A stretch of DNA of 64,000 bases from Nitrobacter vulgaris. GTDB lineage: Bacteria > Pseudomonadota > Alphaproteobacteria > Rhizobiales > Xanthobacteraceae. The position numbers were made by a program, and so were the translations under genes. Numbering within the stretch: the stretch's first letter is position 1; the number at the start of each line of letters is the position of its first letter. This document shows positions 33,353-43,172 of this stretch, one piece after another. The notes beneath the pieces are model-generated. The model was given only the letters and a program-made list of their open reading frames with translations. It had not been told where the DNA came from and did not search any database. Location: contig NZ_JAVDPZ010000002.1 in assembly GCF_031453995.1 (NCBI RefSeq), positions 1 to 64,000 of the forward strand, given 5' to 3'.

Positions 33353-34660
33353 ATGGACTCTTCCGCCAAAACCACCTCCGCCCCCGATCCTTTCTTTGCG
33401 GCCACCCTTGCCGAGGCCGATCCGGAGATCGCCGCCGCGATCAACGGCGAATTGGGCCGTCAGCGTCACGAGATCGAGCTGATCGCGTCGGAAAACATCG
33501 TCAGCCGCGCGGTTCTGGAGGCGCAGGGCTCGGTGATGACCAACAAGTACGCGGAAGGCTATCCGGGTGCGCGTTATTATGGCGGATGTGAATGGGTCGA
33601 TGTCGCCGAAACGCTGGCGATCGAGCGCGCCAAAAAGCTGTTCGGCGCCCGGTTTGCCAACGTCCAGCCGAACTCGGGCAGTCAGATGAACCAGGCGGTC
33701 TTTCTGGCGCTCCTGCAGCCTGGCGATACTTTCATGGGGCTCGACCTCGCTGCCGGAGGCCACCTGACACACGGCGCGCCGGTCAACATGTCCGGCAAGT
33801 GGTTCAAGGCCGCACACTACACCGTGCGGCGCGACGATCACCTGATCGATATGGACGAGGTGGCTCATCGCGCCGAGGAGGTCAAGCCGAAGCTGATCAT
33901 TGCCGGCGGTTCGGCCTATTCGCGGCCGTGGGATTTCAAGCGCTTTCGCGAGATCGCCGACAGCGTCGGAGCGTATTTGATGGTGGATATGGCGCACTTC
34001 GCCGGCCTCGTCGCCGGTGGCGTGCACGCCTCACCGGTGCCGCACGCGCATGTGACAACCACCACCACCCACAAGTCGCTGCGCGGTCCGCGCGGCGGCC
34101 TGATCCTGTGCAATGATGAAGCGCTGGCCAAGAAGTTCAATTCGGCAATCTTCCCAGGCCTGCAGGGCGGCCCGCTGATGCATGTCATCGCCGCCAAGGC
34201 CGTGGCGTTCGGCGAGGCGTTGCGTCCGGACTTCAAGATCTACGCGAAAAACGTCGTCGAAAACGCTAAGGCGCTTGCCGAAAGCCTGCGTGGCCACGGC
34301 TTCGACATCGTTTCCGGAGGCACAGACAACCACCTGATGCTGGTGGACCTTCGGCCCAAGGGATTGAAGGGAAACATTTCGGAAAAGGCGCTCGTTCGCG
34401 CTGGGCTAACCTGCAATAAAAACGGCATTCCATTCGATCCCGAAAAGCCATTCGTGACATCGGGCCTGCGCCTCGGCACGCCGGCCACCACCACGCGCGG
34501 CTTCGGGGTGACCGAGTTCAAACAGGTCGGCGGCCTGATAGCGGAAGTACTCAAGGCCATCGCACAGTCGGAGGACGGCAAGGCGCCGCTGGTCGAGGCT
34601 GCCGTGAAGGAGAAGGTCAAGGCGCTGACGGATCGCTTTCCGATCTATCAGGACAGATGA
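33353..34660 (+). CDS. glyA: Serine hydroxymethyltransferase
   Basis: 435 aa from ATG 33353, after GAGGG; the open frame extends 276 bases further upstream but that part is unlike the family. The PLP lysine is K241 in VTTTTTHKSLRGPRGG. ELIASENIVSRAV and MTNKYAEGYPGARYYGG are diagnostic. It interconverts serine and glycine and makes 5,10-methylene-tetrahydrofolate. First gene of a conserved cluster with nrdR and the riboflavin genes. Confidence 0.96.
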   Translation: MDSSAKTTSAPDPFFAATLAEADPEIAAAINGELGRQRHEIELIASENIVSRAVLEAQGSVMTNKYAEGYPGARYYGGCEWVDVAETLAIERAKKLFGARFANVQPNSGSQMNQAVFLALLQPGDTFMGLDLAAGGHLTHGAPVNMSGKWFKAAHYTVRRDDHLIDMDEVAHRAEEVKPKLIIAGGSAYSRPWDFKRFREIADSVGAYLMVDMAHFAGLVAGGVHASPVPHAHVTTTTTHKSLRGPRGGLILCNDEALAKKFNSAIFPGLQGGPLMHVIAAKAVAFGEALRPDFKIYAKNVVENAKALAESLRGHGFDIVSGGTDNHLMLVDLRPKGLKGNISEKALVRAGLTCNKNGIPFDPEKPFVTSGLRLGTPATTTRGFGVTEFKQVGGLIAEVLKAIAQSEDGKAPLVEAAVKEKVKALTDRFPIYQDR

Positions 34661-34815
34661 ACTTGCGTATGAATTTGGTGACGTTTCGAAGAGTCATCTT
34701 CTGAATTAATTTATGCGCTCATCTCCTTGAAAGTAATAAATTAATATGACGTAAGAGCGCTCAGAAACCCGGCTTCGAAGAGCCGTTTTTCGGCGATGGT
34801 AAGGTGAGTTGAGAG

Positions 34816-35298
34816 ATGCGCTGCCCGAGCTGCAACAGTTTGGATACGCAGGTCAAGGATTCCCGGCCGACCGAAGATTCGGCCGTTATCCGGCGCAGGC
34901 GGGTCTGTATGGCATGCAATTTCCGCTTCACAACCTTTGAGCGGGTGCAACTGCGCGAACTCACGGTTATCAAGCGCAACGGCCGGCGGGTGCCGTTCGA
35001 CCGCGACAAGCTGGTGCGTTCGCTGCAAATCAGCTTGCGAAAGCGGCCGGTTGAACCCGAGCGGATCGAAACCATGGTCTCGGCCATCGTCCGTGAACTT
35101 GAGAGTGGCGGTGAGGCAGAAATTTCGTCCGAAACCATCGGCGAGATCGTAATGGAACACCTGCGAAGCCTCGACGATGTGGCCTATGTGCGCTTTGCCT
35201 CGGTCTACCGCAATTTCCGCGAGGCCAAGGATTTCGAGGCAGTACTGGGCGAACTTTCCAGCGAGGACGATGCGCGGCGGGTACCGCTGCGCAAATGA
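34816..35298 (+). CDS. nrdR: Transcriptional repressor NrdR
   Basis: 160 aa. Zinc ribbon C3, C6, C31, C34 (MRCPSCNSLD, RRVCMACNFRF) is followed by an ATP-cone (about 49-139). It represses ribonucleotide reductase genes according to ATP/dATP. The 155-bp gap before it follows glyA. Its stop overlaps the ribD start by four bases (ATGA at 35295-35298). Confidence 0.95.
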   Translation: MRCPSCNSLDTQVKDSRPTEDSAVIRRRRVCMACNFRFTTFERVQLRELTVIKRNGRRVPFDRDKLVRSLQISLRKRPVEPERIETMVSAIVRELESGGEAEISSETIGEIVMEHLRSLDDVAYVRFASVYRNFREAKDFEAVLGELSSEDDARRVPLRK

Positions 35299-36446
35299 TC
35301 TTCCGCATTCTGGAAGAGCAGAACGGCGCTAACCTCCGGACGGAGAAGGTCGCCGACTTGCATTTCATGCAACTAGCGCTTGCGCTGGGCCATCGCAGCT
35401 TGGGCGCGAGCGCACCTAACCCGGCCGTGGGCGCCGTTATCGTGAAAGACGGGGTGATTGTCGGTCGCGGCTGGACCCAGCCTGGAGGGCGCCCGCACGC
35501 GGAGGCCGAGGCGCTGCGGCGGGCGGGGGACGCGGCACGAGGTGCGACCTTGTATGTCACGCTGGAGCCGTGTTCTCACGTTGGAAAAACGCCGCCATGC
35601 GCCGACGCCGTGATCGCAGCCGGCATTACGCGCGTTGTGTCCGCGATCGAGGATCCCACGCCCGAAGTCGCAGGGCAGGGCCATGCGCGGTTGCGGGCTG
35701 CTGGTATATCGGTGGATGTCGGACTTTGCGCGGCCGAGGCGGCTCACCATCATGCCGGGCATTTCCGGCGGGTCCGGGACAAACGCCCCCACATCATCCT
35801 TAAACTCGCGGTGTCCAGCGACGGAAAGATCGCTGCCGCCGGAGGCGTACCGGTCGCGATCACGGGCGAGGCAGCGAGGGCGCGGGCGCATCTGCTGCGG
35901 GCCCAATGCAGCGCGATTCTGGTTGGCATCGGCACCGTTCTGGCTGACGATCCTCTCCTGACCTGCCGGCTTCCCGGCATGGAAATGCGCTCGCCGCCGC
36001 GTGTGGTCCTGGATCACGCGCTGCGCATCCCGGAAAACAGCCGTCTTGTTCAGTCCGCGCGCGAAACTCCGCTTTGGATCATGACCTCGGATTTTGCCGA
36101 AACGTCAAGGGCGATGAAACTCGGCGCGGCTGGCGCGCACGTGATGCGTGTTCCGGTCGCGGCTGGAACGCCCGGGCTCGATCTCGTGGCGATTCTCCGC
36201 GCCCTCTCTGAAAGAGGGGTCAACCGGCTGATGATCGAAGGCGGAGCGCGTGTTGCGGCATCGTTTGTCGCGGCGGCGTTGGTTGACGAAGCGTGGTTGC
36301 TACGCGGTCCCGATCCGATCGGCGACGACGGTGTGGCCACCCTCGGGGCCTTGCCGCTGACCACCATTACCGGGTCACCGCAATTCAAAATGCGTGCGAG
36401 CGAGACGCTGGATCAGGACACTCTCGCGATTTACGAGCGTGTCTAA
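35295..36446 (+). CDS. ribD: Riboflavin biosynthesis bifunctional deaminase/reductase RibD
   Basis: 383 aa. The deaminase part has GGRPHAEAEAL and EPCSHVGKTPPC zinc ligands; the reductase part begins near HIILKLAVSSDGKIA with GIGTVLADDPLLTCR. It deaminates and reduces the pyrimidine intermediate of riboflavin synthesis. It is coupled to nrdR and separated from ribE by 159 bp in which I see no FMN riboswitch. Confidence 0.94.
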   Translation: MIFRILEEQNGANLRTEKVADLHFMQLALALGHRSLGASAPNPAVGAVIVKDGVIVGRGWTQPGGRPHAEAEALRRAGDAARGATLYVTLEPCSHVGKTPPCADAVIAAGITRVVSAIEDPTPEVAGQGHARLRAAGISVDVGLCAAEAAHHHAGHFRRVRDKRPHIILKLAVSSDGKIAAAGGVPVAITGEAARARAHLLRAQCSAILVGIGTVLADDPLLTCRLPGMEMRSPPRVVLDHALRIPENSRLVQSARETPLWIMTSDFAETSRAMKLGAAGAHVMRVPVAAGTPGLDLVAILRALSERGVNRLMIEGGARVAASFVAAALVDEAWLLRGPDPIGDDGVATLGALPLTTITGSPQFKMRASETLDQDTLAIYERV

Positions 36447-36605
36447 ATGGAGTTACGCTAAAGCCGTCGCGCTGTCCTGGCGTCTGGCATCTACATCTTT
36501 CGGTCGCCGCGTGTGATGGTGGGGCATGACGAGCGAAGTGACGCCATTCTTTGAACCGAGCGGTCCTGCCATAACGCTCGGAAGTACTGGATTCGGAAGG
36601 TTCTG

Positions 36606-37235
36606 ATGTTTACCGGCATAGTGACCGACGTCGGCGAGATCGAAAGTGTGACGCACACGGCGCAGAACCGGCTGCACCGAGTCCGCATCCTCTGCCACTA
36701 TGATCAAACCACCATCGCAGATGGCGCCTCGATCGCTTGCAACGGCACGTGTCTGACAGTCGTTCTCTCCGGCGTCGCGGGGGGCCGGACCTGGTTCGAC
36801 GTCGATGTCGGGACGGAGACGCTCGACGTGACGACCGCAAAGCACTGGGCGGCGGGAACGCGGCTCAATCTCGAACGCGCGTTGAAGATCGGCGATGAGC
36901 TTGGTGGCCACATTGTCGCGGGTCATGTCGACGGAACCGCGACCATACTGACGCGCGATGACCAACACGGCATGGCGCGTTTTGAATTCTGCGCTACCCC
37001 GAATTTAGCGCGTTTCATCGCCGCCAAGGGCTCAGTGACATTGGACGGCGTATCGCTAACGGTGAACAGCGTTCGGAACGAGGCGTTCTCGGTGCTCACT
37101 ATTCCGCGCACGCTCGACCTTACCACGCTGGGCAACTGGCGCCCGGACAGCGAGGTCAATATCGAGGTCGACCTGATGGCGCGTTACGCCGCGCGCCTGA
37201 GCGAGATGAAGTGCGCTTCATCGACGGAAATATGA
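36606..37235 (+). CDS. ribE: Riboflavin synthase, alpha subunit
   Basis: 209 aa. It starts MFTGIVTDVGEI and has two similar lumazine-binding domains, the second with KGSVTLDGVSLTVNSV. It dismutates two 6,7-dimethyl-8-ribityllumazine to riboflavin. The tail after VDLMARYAARL is short. GGTTCTG precedes the start; 69 bp separate its stop from ribH. Confidence 0.93.
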   Translation: MFTGIVTDVGEIESVTHTAQNRLHRVRILCHYDQTTIADGASIACNGTCLTVVLSGVAGGRTWFDVDVGTETLDVTTAKHWAAGTRLNLERALKIGDELGGHIVAGHVDGTATILTRDDQHGMARFEFCATPNLARFIAAKGSVTLDGVSLTVNSVRNEAFSVLTIPRTLDLTTLGNWRPDSEVNIEVDLMARYAARLSEMKCASSTEI

Positions 37236-37304
37236 TACGCGGGCTGCGGACCTCTTTGACAAAAAGAATACCGGGCGAGCCCGGCACGGCGAACCGGAGC
37301 ATGA

Positions 37305-37796
37305 ATGGCAGAGGCAAGGCACGCACCGCTTAAGGATCAAACAAGCGTCTCGGGCGCACATGTCTTGATCGTAGAAGCGCGGTTCTACGACGATATCCAG
37401 GATGCGTTGCTCGAAGGAGCGGTCGCCGAATTGCGATCTGCCGGCGTCCGTTATGACGTCGTCACCGTTCCGGGCGCCCTGGAGATTCCTGCGGCCATTG
37501 TCTTTGCGCTTGATGCGGCCGAGCGGAGCGGCGCGCCTTACGATGCTGTGGTCGCACTCGGGTGCGTCGTGCGGGGCGACACCATCCATTTCGAAATTGT
37601 CTCGATGGAATCTTCCCGCGCGCTGATGGATCTGTCGATGCAACGGCGGGTACCTCTCGGCAATGGCATCATCACGGTCAACACCGACGCGCAAGCGTGG
37701 GCGAGGGCGCGTGCGGGCGAATTGAACAAGGGCGGCCATGCGGCGCGGGCGGCATTGACAATGCTGCGGATTAAACGCCGATTGGCGAAGGCGTAA
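37305..37796 (+). CDS. ribH: 6,7-dimethyl-8-ribityllumazine synthase
   Basis: 163 aa. VTVPGALEIPAAI, ALGCVVRGDTIHFEIV with catalytic histidine, and RALMDLSMQRRVPLGNGIITVNT match the family. It makes lumazine from the RibD product pathway and 3,4-dihydroxy-2-butanone 4-phosphate. The ribA/B partners are not in the window. It ends seven bases before nusB. Confidence 0.94.
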   Translation: MAEARHAPLKDQTSVSGAHVLIVEARFYDDIQDALLEGAVAELRSAGVRYDVVTVPGALEIPAAIVFALDAAERSGAPYDAVVALGCVVRGDTIHFEIVSMESSRALMDLSMQRRVPLGNGIITVNTDAQAWARARAGELNKGGHAARAALTMLRIKRRLAKA

Positions 37797-37803
37797 CGGA
37801 GCG

Positions 37804-38286
37804 ATGGCGAACATCAAGGCAGGTATCGACAGGAAGGCAAACAGGCGCGGCGCGGCACGGCTCGCCGCGGTGCAGGCGCTGTATCAGATGGAGATCAGCG
37901 GAGCGGGCATTAACGATGTCTTTGCGGAGTTCGATAGTCACTGGCTCGGCAACGAAGTCGAAGGCGACAGATATCTTCCTGCGGAGGCTGCCTTCTTTCG
38001 AGACGTGGTGGCAGGCGTGGTTCGCGATCAGGTCAGGATTGACCCATTGATCGACGATGCGTTGTCGAAGAGTTGGCCGCTGAAGCGGATCGCGGCGATC
38101 CTGCGCGCGGTGCTCCGCGCCGGCTCATATGAACTGGAGCATCGCATAGATATCCCGGCGCGGGTCGTAGTATCCGAATATGTCGATGTCGCACACGCTT
38201 TCGTCGAAAATGATGAAGCTGGTATGGTCAATGCGGTGCTTGACCAGATCGCACGCCATTTCCGCACCGCCGAGTTTACTCGCTGA
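37804..38286 (+). CDS. nusB: Transcription antitermination factor NusB
   Basis: 160 aa. RRGAARLAAVQALYQMEISG, WPLKRIAAILRAVLRAGSYEL, PARVVVSEYVDVAHAF and GMVNAVLDQIAR are the NusB helices. It joins NusE at boxA RNA in rRNA antitermination. It directly follows ribH (7-bp gap). Confidence 0.94.
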   Translation: MANIKAGIDRKANRRGAARLAAVQALYQMEISGAGINDVFAEFDSHWLGNEVEGDRYLPAEAAFFRDVVAGVVRDQVRIDPLIDDALSKSWPLKRIAAILRAVLRAGSYELEHRIDIPARVVVSEYVDVAHAFVENDEAGMVNAVLDQIARHFRTAEFTR

Positions 38287-38331
38287 CGCCTATTCCGCTA
38301 CGGCTGCGCATGAACCCTGACGGGTCGAAAT

Positions 38332-39300
38332 ATGTCGGTTGAGGACGATCTAATCGCTCGCTACTTCAAGCCGATCGCGACCAATCCGGGTGCGTTGGGG
38401 CTCACTGACGATGCGGCTGTCTTGCGAGGCGGCAACGACGATCTCGTGGTCACAACCGATGCTATTGTCGAAGGTGTACATTTTCGGAGCAGCGATCCGC
38501 CTGAAACGGTCGCCAAGAAAGCCTTGCGTGTCAACCTGTCCGATCTCACTGCCAAAGGTGCGACGCCCGCCGGATTCGTTCTGACCCTAGCGTTGCGTGA
38601 GCCGGATGAGAGATGGCTCTCGGCCTTCGCGAGCGGGCTTGCTGAAGACACCATCACCTTTGATTGTCCGTTGCTCGGCGGTGATACCGTCGCCACTCCG
38701 GGGCCGCTGATGATGTCCATCACTGCGTTCGGTCGCGCGCCGGTTGGTGGAATGATCTTGCGTAGCCGCGCGCAGCCCGGTGACCGTATCGTCGTCTCCG
38801 GCACGATCGGCGACGCCGCACTCGGGCTCGCCATTCTCTCAGGCAAGGTGGCGGTCGACGACGCCGCGATTCGTGAGTCGTTGATCGACCGATATCGGGT
38901 CCCGCAACCCCGCATCCCTCTCGCAGAGGCTGTCCGCCACTATGCGCGGGCGGCGATGGATGTTTCCGATGGTCTGGCTGGTGACCTCGCAAAACTTTGC
39001 ATCGCGTCCGGAGTTTCGGCAATCATCGATGCAGCAGCCGTTCCACTCTCTGAAGCTGCACGCGGACTGATAGAGCAGGGGCAGACGAATTTCGTCTCCG
39101 CTGTGAGCGGCGGCGACGATTACGAGGTTTTGTGTACGATCGCGAAGGATCGCTGGGACGACTTCGCGCGGGCGGCACGAAACGTTGGCGTCGTCGTAAC
39201 TCCGATCGGAGAAATCATCGCGGGCAACGCAGCTCCGAAATGGCTCGATACAAAAGGCGAGGATGTCGCGCTTCCGCGGCTTTCCTACAGCCATTTCTGA
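38332..39300 (+). CDS. thiL: Thiamine-monophosphate kinase
   Basis: 322 aa. TDDAAVLRG and VVTTDAIVEGVHF are followed by KALRVNLSDLTAKGATPAGFVL, DVSDGLAGDLAKLC and SGGDDYEVL, the metal and ATP sites of ThiL. It phosphorylates thiamine monophosphate to thiamine diphosphate. Last gene of the glyA-nrdR-rib-nusB run; a bidirectional terminator follows. Confidence 0.94.
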   Translation: MSVEDDLIARYFKPIATNPGALGLTDDAAVLRGGNDDLVVTTDAIVEGVHFRSSDPPETVAKKALRVNLSDLTAKGATPAGFVLTLALREPDERWLSAFASGLAEDTITFDCPLLGGDTVATPGPLMMSITAFGRAPVGGMILRSRAQPGDRIVVSGTIGDAALGLAILSGKVAVDDAAIRESLIDRYRVPQPRIPLAEAVRHYARAAMDVSDGLAGDLAKLCIASGVSAIIDAAAVPLSEAARGLIEQGQTNFVSAVSGGDDYEVLCTIAKDRWDDFARAARNVGVVVTPIGEIIAGNAAPKWLDTKGEDVALPRLSYSHF

Positions 39301-39334
39301 ATAGTGGCGACAGCCAGCCCCACTACATACCAAA

Positions 39335-39358
39335 ACGCCCGGCCTGGCCGGGCGTCTT
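39335..39358. terminator. GC-rich hairpin terminator between thiL and rne
   Basis: ACGCCCGGCC-T-GGCCGGGCGT followed by CTT, between two converging genes; probably ends both. The short loop means a few inner pairs stay open. Confidence 0.75.
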
Positions 39359-39380
39359 GCCGTTGAAAAGAAAGACTCGT

Positions 39381-42300
39381 TCAGGTTCCGCTGCCGAACC
39401 GACGAGACCACCACCCCGCACGTCGCGGTCGGGTTTCGTCCGATACTTCCGGGGGAGACTGTTGCGATTCCGGTGTCGCTGCTTCCGGATGGCTTTGAAT
39501 GACGGGAACGGCGGGCGATGCTTCTTGCGAGGCGAAGCTCACCTTTTCCCGTACGGTCGAGCGACGGCAAACGGCCTTCTCGGATTCCGAAACGGTCTCG
39601 CTCCTGGCCTCAGCCGTGCGGATTGTCGGTTCTGCGGTGTGCTGTTGCGGCTGAGTTTCAGCTTCGGACGGGCTGGTCTGCGTTTCTGGCGCTATCGACA
39701 CAGAATCGAAGTCCGCAACCGCCTCGACGGCTTCTGATGCTGACGGAGGGTTCAACTCGTCGGAAATCGAGTCGACAGCACTCGCACCGTTGCTACCCCG
39801 GCGCCGACGACCACCGCGACGCCCACGACGACGCGGTCGCCGTTCATCTCCGTCCGGAGACTGATCGGCTCGCACCTCGCTGCCCTGCGCCGAAGAGTCC
39901 TCTCCATCAGTTTCGACGTCGTCCTCGGTCATAAAGCGTGCCGCGGCGAAATCGGCGGCAATCTGGACGCTGTCCGGACCGTCGACCGTTTGCGGAGGCT
40001 GATTGTCGCTCGTTTCGCCAGAGCGTTCACGCCGAGGCCGGCGTCGCCTGCGCTTGCGGCCGTCACCCTCGGTTTCACCGCCCGCCGGTTCATCAGCGCG
40101 AGTCTCGGCGTCGTCGGCCACGATCTCCGTTTCCACATCGACCGGCTGCTCGTCTTCATGGACCTCTTCGGCCTGCGGCGGGTCTATGGCGAGTTGCGTG
40201 GCCAGCAGCGCTTTTGCCGCCTCCAGGGTATGCACCTGCTCGCCGCGATCAATGACGAAGGATTGTTGACCCGCGAGCGAGGGGTCGGCGACCAGGGAGA
40301 GACCAACTTTGAAGCTGTGTTCGAGGGCGCGCAGATGTCCTCGCTTCTGATTGAGCACATACAACGCAACGTTAATGCGCGTCCGCACGACAAGGTTGTG
40401 CGTCGCTCCTTTTATCAAAACTTCCTCAAGGCTGCGCAACAACTGCAACGCCACCGACGGAACCGAGCGGACATGGCCGGTGCCGCCGCAGTGCGAGCAA
40501 GGCTCTGTCGAACTTTCCAGCATACTGGCGCGGATTCGCTGGCGCGACATTTCCAGAAGACCGAAGTGCGAAATGCGACCGACCTGGATGCGCGCGCGAT
40601 CGTAGCGCAGACACTCGCTCAGCTTACGCTCCACCGCGCGGTTGCTTCGCTTCTCGTCCATGTCGATGAAATCGATGACGATCAGACCGGCGAGATCACG
40701 CAGTCGCAACTGTCGGGCGACTTCCTCGGCAGCTTCCAGATTGGTCTTAAGCGCGGTATCCTTGATGTGATGTTCGCGGGTCGAGCGACCTGAGTTGACA
40801 TCGATCGATACCAGCGCCTCGGTTTGGTTGATGACGATGTATCCACCGGAGCGAAGCTGCACCGTCGGCAGGAACATCGCGTCCAGTTGGCTCTCGACGC
40901 CCATCCGCGAAAACAAGGGCTGGCAGTCGCGATACTGCTTCACTGCCCGGACGTTGGATGGCATCAGCATCTTCATGAAATCGCGCGCTTCATGATAGCC
41001 GGCTTCACCGGCCACCTGGATTTCGTCGATTTCCTTGCTGTAGAGATCGCGGAGGGAGCGCTTGATAAGCGAGCCTTCCTCGTAAACAAGTGTCGGAGCC
41101 TGGGACCGCAAGGTCATATCTCTTACGGTTTCCCACATGCGGATCAGATACTCGAAATCGCGCTTGATCTCCGGCTTGGTGCGCGAAGCGCCAGCGGTGC
41201 GCAGGATGACTCCCATTCCCTCGGGGACATCGAGATCCTGTACCACCTCCTTCAGCCGCGAACGGTCTTGCGCCGAGGTGATCTTGCGACTGATGCCGCC
41301 GCCGCGGGCCGTATTGGGCATCAGCACCGCATATCGGCCGGCCAGCGATAGATAGGTCGTCAGTGCGGCGCCCTTGTTACCGCGCTCCTCCTTGACCACC
41401 TGGACCAGCATGACCTGGCGACGCTTGATGACTTCCTGGATTTTGTACTGACGGCGCGGCCGGTAACCCCGCTCCGGCACCTCCTCGAGAGCATCATCGC
41501 CGCCGACGGATTCAACCTGCTCCTCTTCTTCGTCATCGTCACTATCATCATCTTCCGTGCGATCGTCGACGCGAGCTTCGTCCCCATGGAATCCGACCTC
41601 ATGAGGATGGCCGCCGGCATAGTCACCATTCTCACGATCGTGAACTTCATTGTGCGCTTCATCAGTGGAAACGGCCGGTCCGGTGTGATCGTTTTGAGCG
41701 CTATCGTCAGCAAGCGGGTCGACGCCGGTCGCGTGACCCGGTGCTATCGGGGCCGGGTCTTCATCCGATGAAGCCGCGACCAGATCCTCACTAGAGCCCT
41801 CCTGAATTTCGTCGCGATGCTCGCGGACCACATCGTCGGAGTCGAGCGCGCCAGCGAAGTCATGCGACTCCTGTAAGTTGTCGGCATTGTTTAGAGAGCT
41901 TGATCCAATGTCGTGCGCAGGCGCGCGTGCGTGATCGCGCTGTATGGCGTCGTCGGCTCCGTCATCCGCGTCGGGATGATCATGATGTTGCCCGAGTTGA
42001 TCGCCCACTGCTGTTTCATCAGACGGCGAGTCAGACTGTGTCGCGTCTATCCCCGCGACCTCCCCATCCTCGACGATGGCGCTTTGCACGCGTTCGCCGT
42101 GATCGCGCCGACGGGCGTTGCGATGCCGCGAACGGCGGCGATTGGGGCGATCTTCGGGTTCTTCCTCTGCCTCGCGATGAGCACGCTCGTCGGCTTCGAT
42201 CAGCGCCTGACGATCGGCGACCGGAATTTGATAATAGTCAGGATGGATTTCGCTGAACGCCAGGAAACCGTGCCGATTTCCTCCGTATTCGATAAACGCG

Positions 42301-42476
42301 GCTTGCAGCGAAGGCTCAACCCGGGTGACCTTGGCCAAATAGATGTTGCCACGCAGTTGTTTGCGTTGAGCTGATTCGAAATCAAATTCCTCGACGCGGT
42401 TGCCGCGGACCACCACCACCCGGGTTTCTTCCGGGTGGGTGGCGTCGATCAACATTTTGTTGGGTTTGTTGGACAT
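39381..42476 (-). CDS. rne: Ribonuclease E
   Basis: 1031 aa from ATG 42476, because the homology starts at MSNKPNKMLIDATHPEETRV; the open frame extends 55 codons further without family-like sequence. The S1 domain (about 35-400) is split by a long acidic, disordered insertion (about 105-370) between IPVADRQALIEADERAHREAE and RRQYKIQEVIKRRQVMLVQVV. The catalytic core has IDVNSGRSTRE and VIDFIDMDEKRSNRAVE; the zinc-link is PCSHCGGTGHVRS. The tail is a disordered Arg/Glu/Pro-rich scaffold for a degradosome. It cleaves mRNA and rRNA precursors. Confidence 0.94.
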   Translation of the reverse strand: MSNKPNKMLIDATHPEETRVVVVRGNRVEEFDFESAQRKQLRGNIYLAKVTRVEPSLQAAFIEYGGNRHGFLAFSEIHPDYYQIPVADRQALIEADERAHREAEEEPEDRPNRRRSRHRNARRRDHGERVQSAIVEDGEVAGIDATQSDSPSDETAVGDQLGQHHDHPDADDGADDAIQRDHARAPAHDIGSSSLNNADNLQESHDFAGALDSDDVVREHRDEIQEGSSEDLVAASSDEDPAPIAPGHATGVDPLADDSAQNDHTGPAVSTDEAHNEVHDRENGDYAGGHPHEVGFHGDEARVDDRTEDDDSDDDEEEEQVESVGGDDALEEVPERGYRPRRQYKIQEVIKRRQVMLVQVVKEERGNKGAALTTYLSLAGRYAVLMPNTARGGGISRKITSAQDRSRLKEVVQDLDVPEGMGVILRTAGASRTKPEIKRDFEYLIRMWETVRDMTLRSQAPTLVYEEGSLIKRSLRDLYSKEIDEIQVAGEAGYHEARDFMKMLMPSNVRAVKQYRDCQPLFSRMGVESQLDAMFLPTVQLRSGGYIVINQTEALVSIDVNSGRSTREHHIKDTALKTNLEAAEEVARQLRLRDLAGLIVIDFIDMDEKRSNRAVERKLSECLRYDRARIQVGRISHFGLLEMSRQRIRASMLESSTEPCSHCGGTGHVRSVPSVALQLLRSLEEVLIKGATHNLVVRTRINVALYVLNQKRGHLRALEHSFKVGLSLVADPSLAGQQSFVIDRGEQVHTLEAAKALLATQLAIDPPQAEEVHEDEQPVDVETEIVADDAETRADEPAGGETEGDGRKRRRRRPRRERSGETSDNQPPQTVDGPDSVQIAADFAAARFMTEDDVETDGEDSSAQGSEVRADQSPDGDERRPRRRGRRGGRRRRGSNGASAVDSISDELNPPSASEAVEAVADFDSVSIAPETQTSPSEAETQPQQHTAEPTIRTAEARSETVSESEKAVCRRSTVREKVSFASQEASPAVPVIQSHPEAATPESQQSPPEVSDETRPRRAGWWSRRFGSGT

Positions 42477-43172
42477 TTTGAAGCTCTTGGGGGCGGAGGG
42501 CGCATGGCACGGCGCGCGCATCTCGCGCGGCCGGGTAACGCAACGGTCCACCTGATTCGGGGGTGAGGGGAAGGCTGCGACGCGATCTGGAACGCCGTGC
42601 CGACCCTGATCCCGACGAGACGCCATGCGCGAAGTCTTCACTTCGCCTCGGTGCGGTCTTTGCGGAAAAAATGGTCAGCTTTTCAGTATGGCGCATCAGG
42701 CGTCAGCCCGTCTGAACAGGTTGGCGGCAAAAACACCGCCGCGTATCTATCTCGCTGCCGGACCGACGCGGCGCCAAAGCGCCTTGTCGGTTGTCGTACC
42801 GCGTGGCCACAGGCCGGGACAATCGGTTACGACCTCTCCAAGCTGCCCCCAGGTGCAAATGGTAACCTGGGACCGGATCCCTCCCAAACCTGAAAAACAC
42901 CTCTTCAATTCGGCCGCGCGCTGCGCTGGCTGTGTGGAGGGATCAGGAAACGCCGGAACTTCGAACAATCTGAAGCCCTAACGCTGCACCGGGAAGCTGA
43001 ACGCGACACAACCGTGAGTTTAACCGTCAGCATTAACTTACATACGTGGATTGCCTGTCGCTTGCAAGGGACCGTGTCGTCATCCGGCAAGTCTTCCGAG
43101 CAATAACGGGGTATCGGATTAAGTCCGGATTAACCGTACTGTATCTATTGTGATTAAAAGCAGCTCGGAGGC
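42477..43172. promoter_or_regulatory. Divergent region of about 700 bp between rne and amiC
   Basis: A long leader is expected for rne, whose mRNA is often autoregulated through its 5' part. GC-rich segments with several short hairpins are present (for example TTGGCGGCAAAAACACCGCC at about 42720-42739). An AT-rich stretch before 43140 is the likely amiC promoter area. I see no gene. Confidence 0.4.

Noticed and set aside
36447..36605. FMN riboswitch between ribD and ribE
   Set aside because: None of the conserved RFN helices could be made out in this gap; it was read as plain spacer or promoter.
42477..42641. 55-residue N-terminal extension of RNase E
   Set aside because: Family-like sequence begins at MSNKPNKM (42476); the extension is low-complexity leader in frame by chance.
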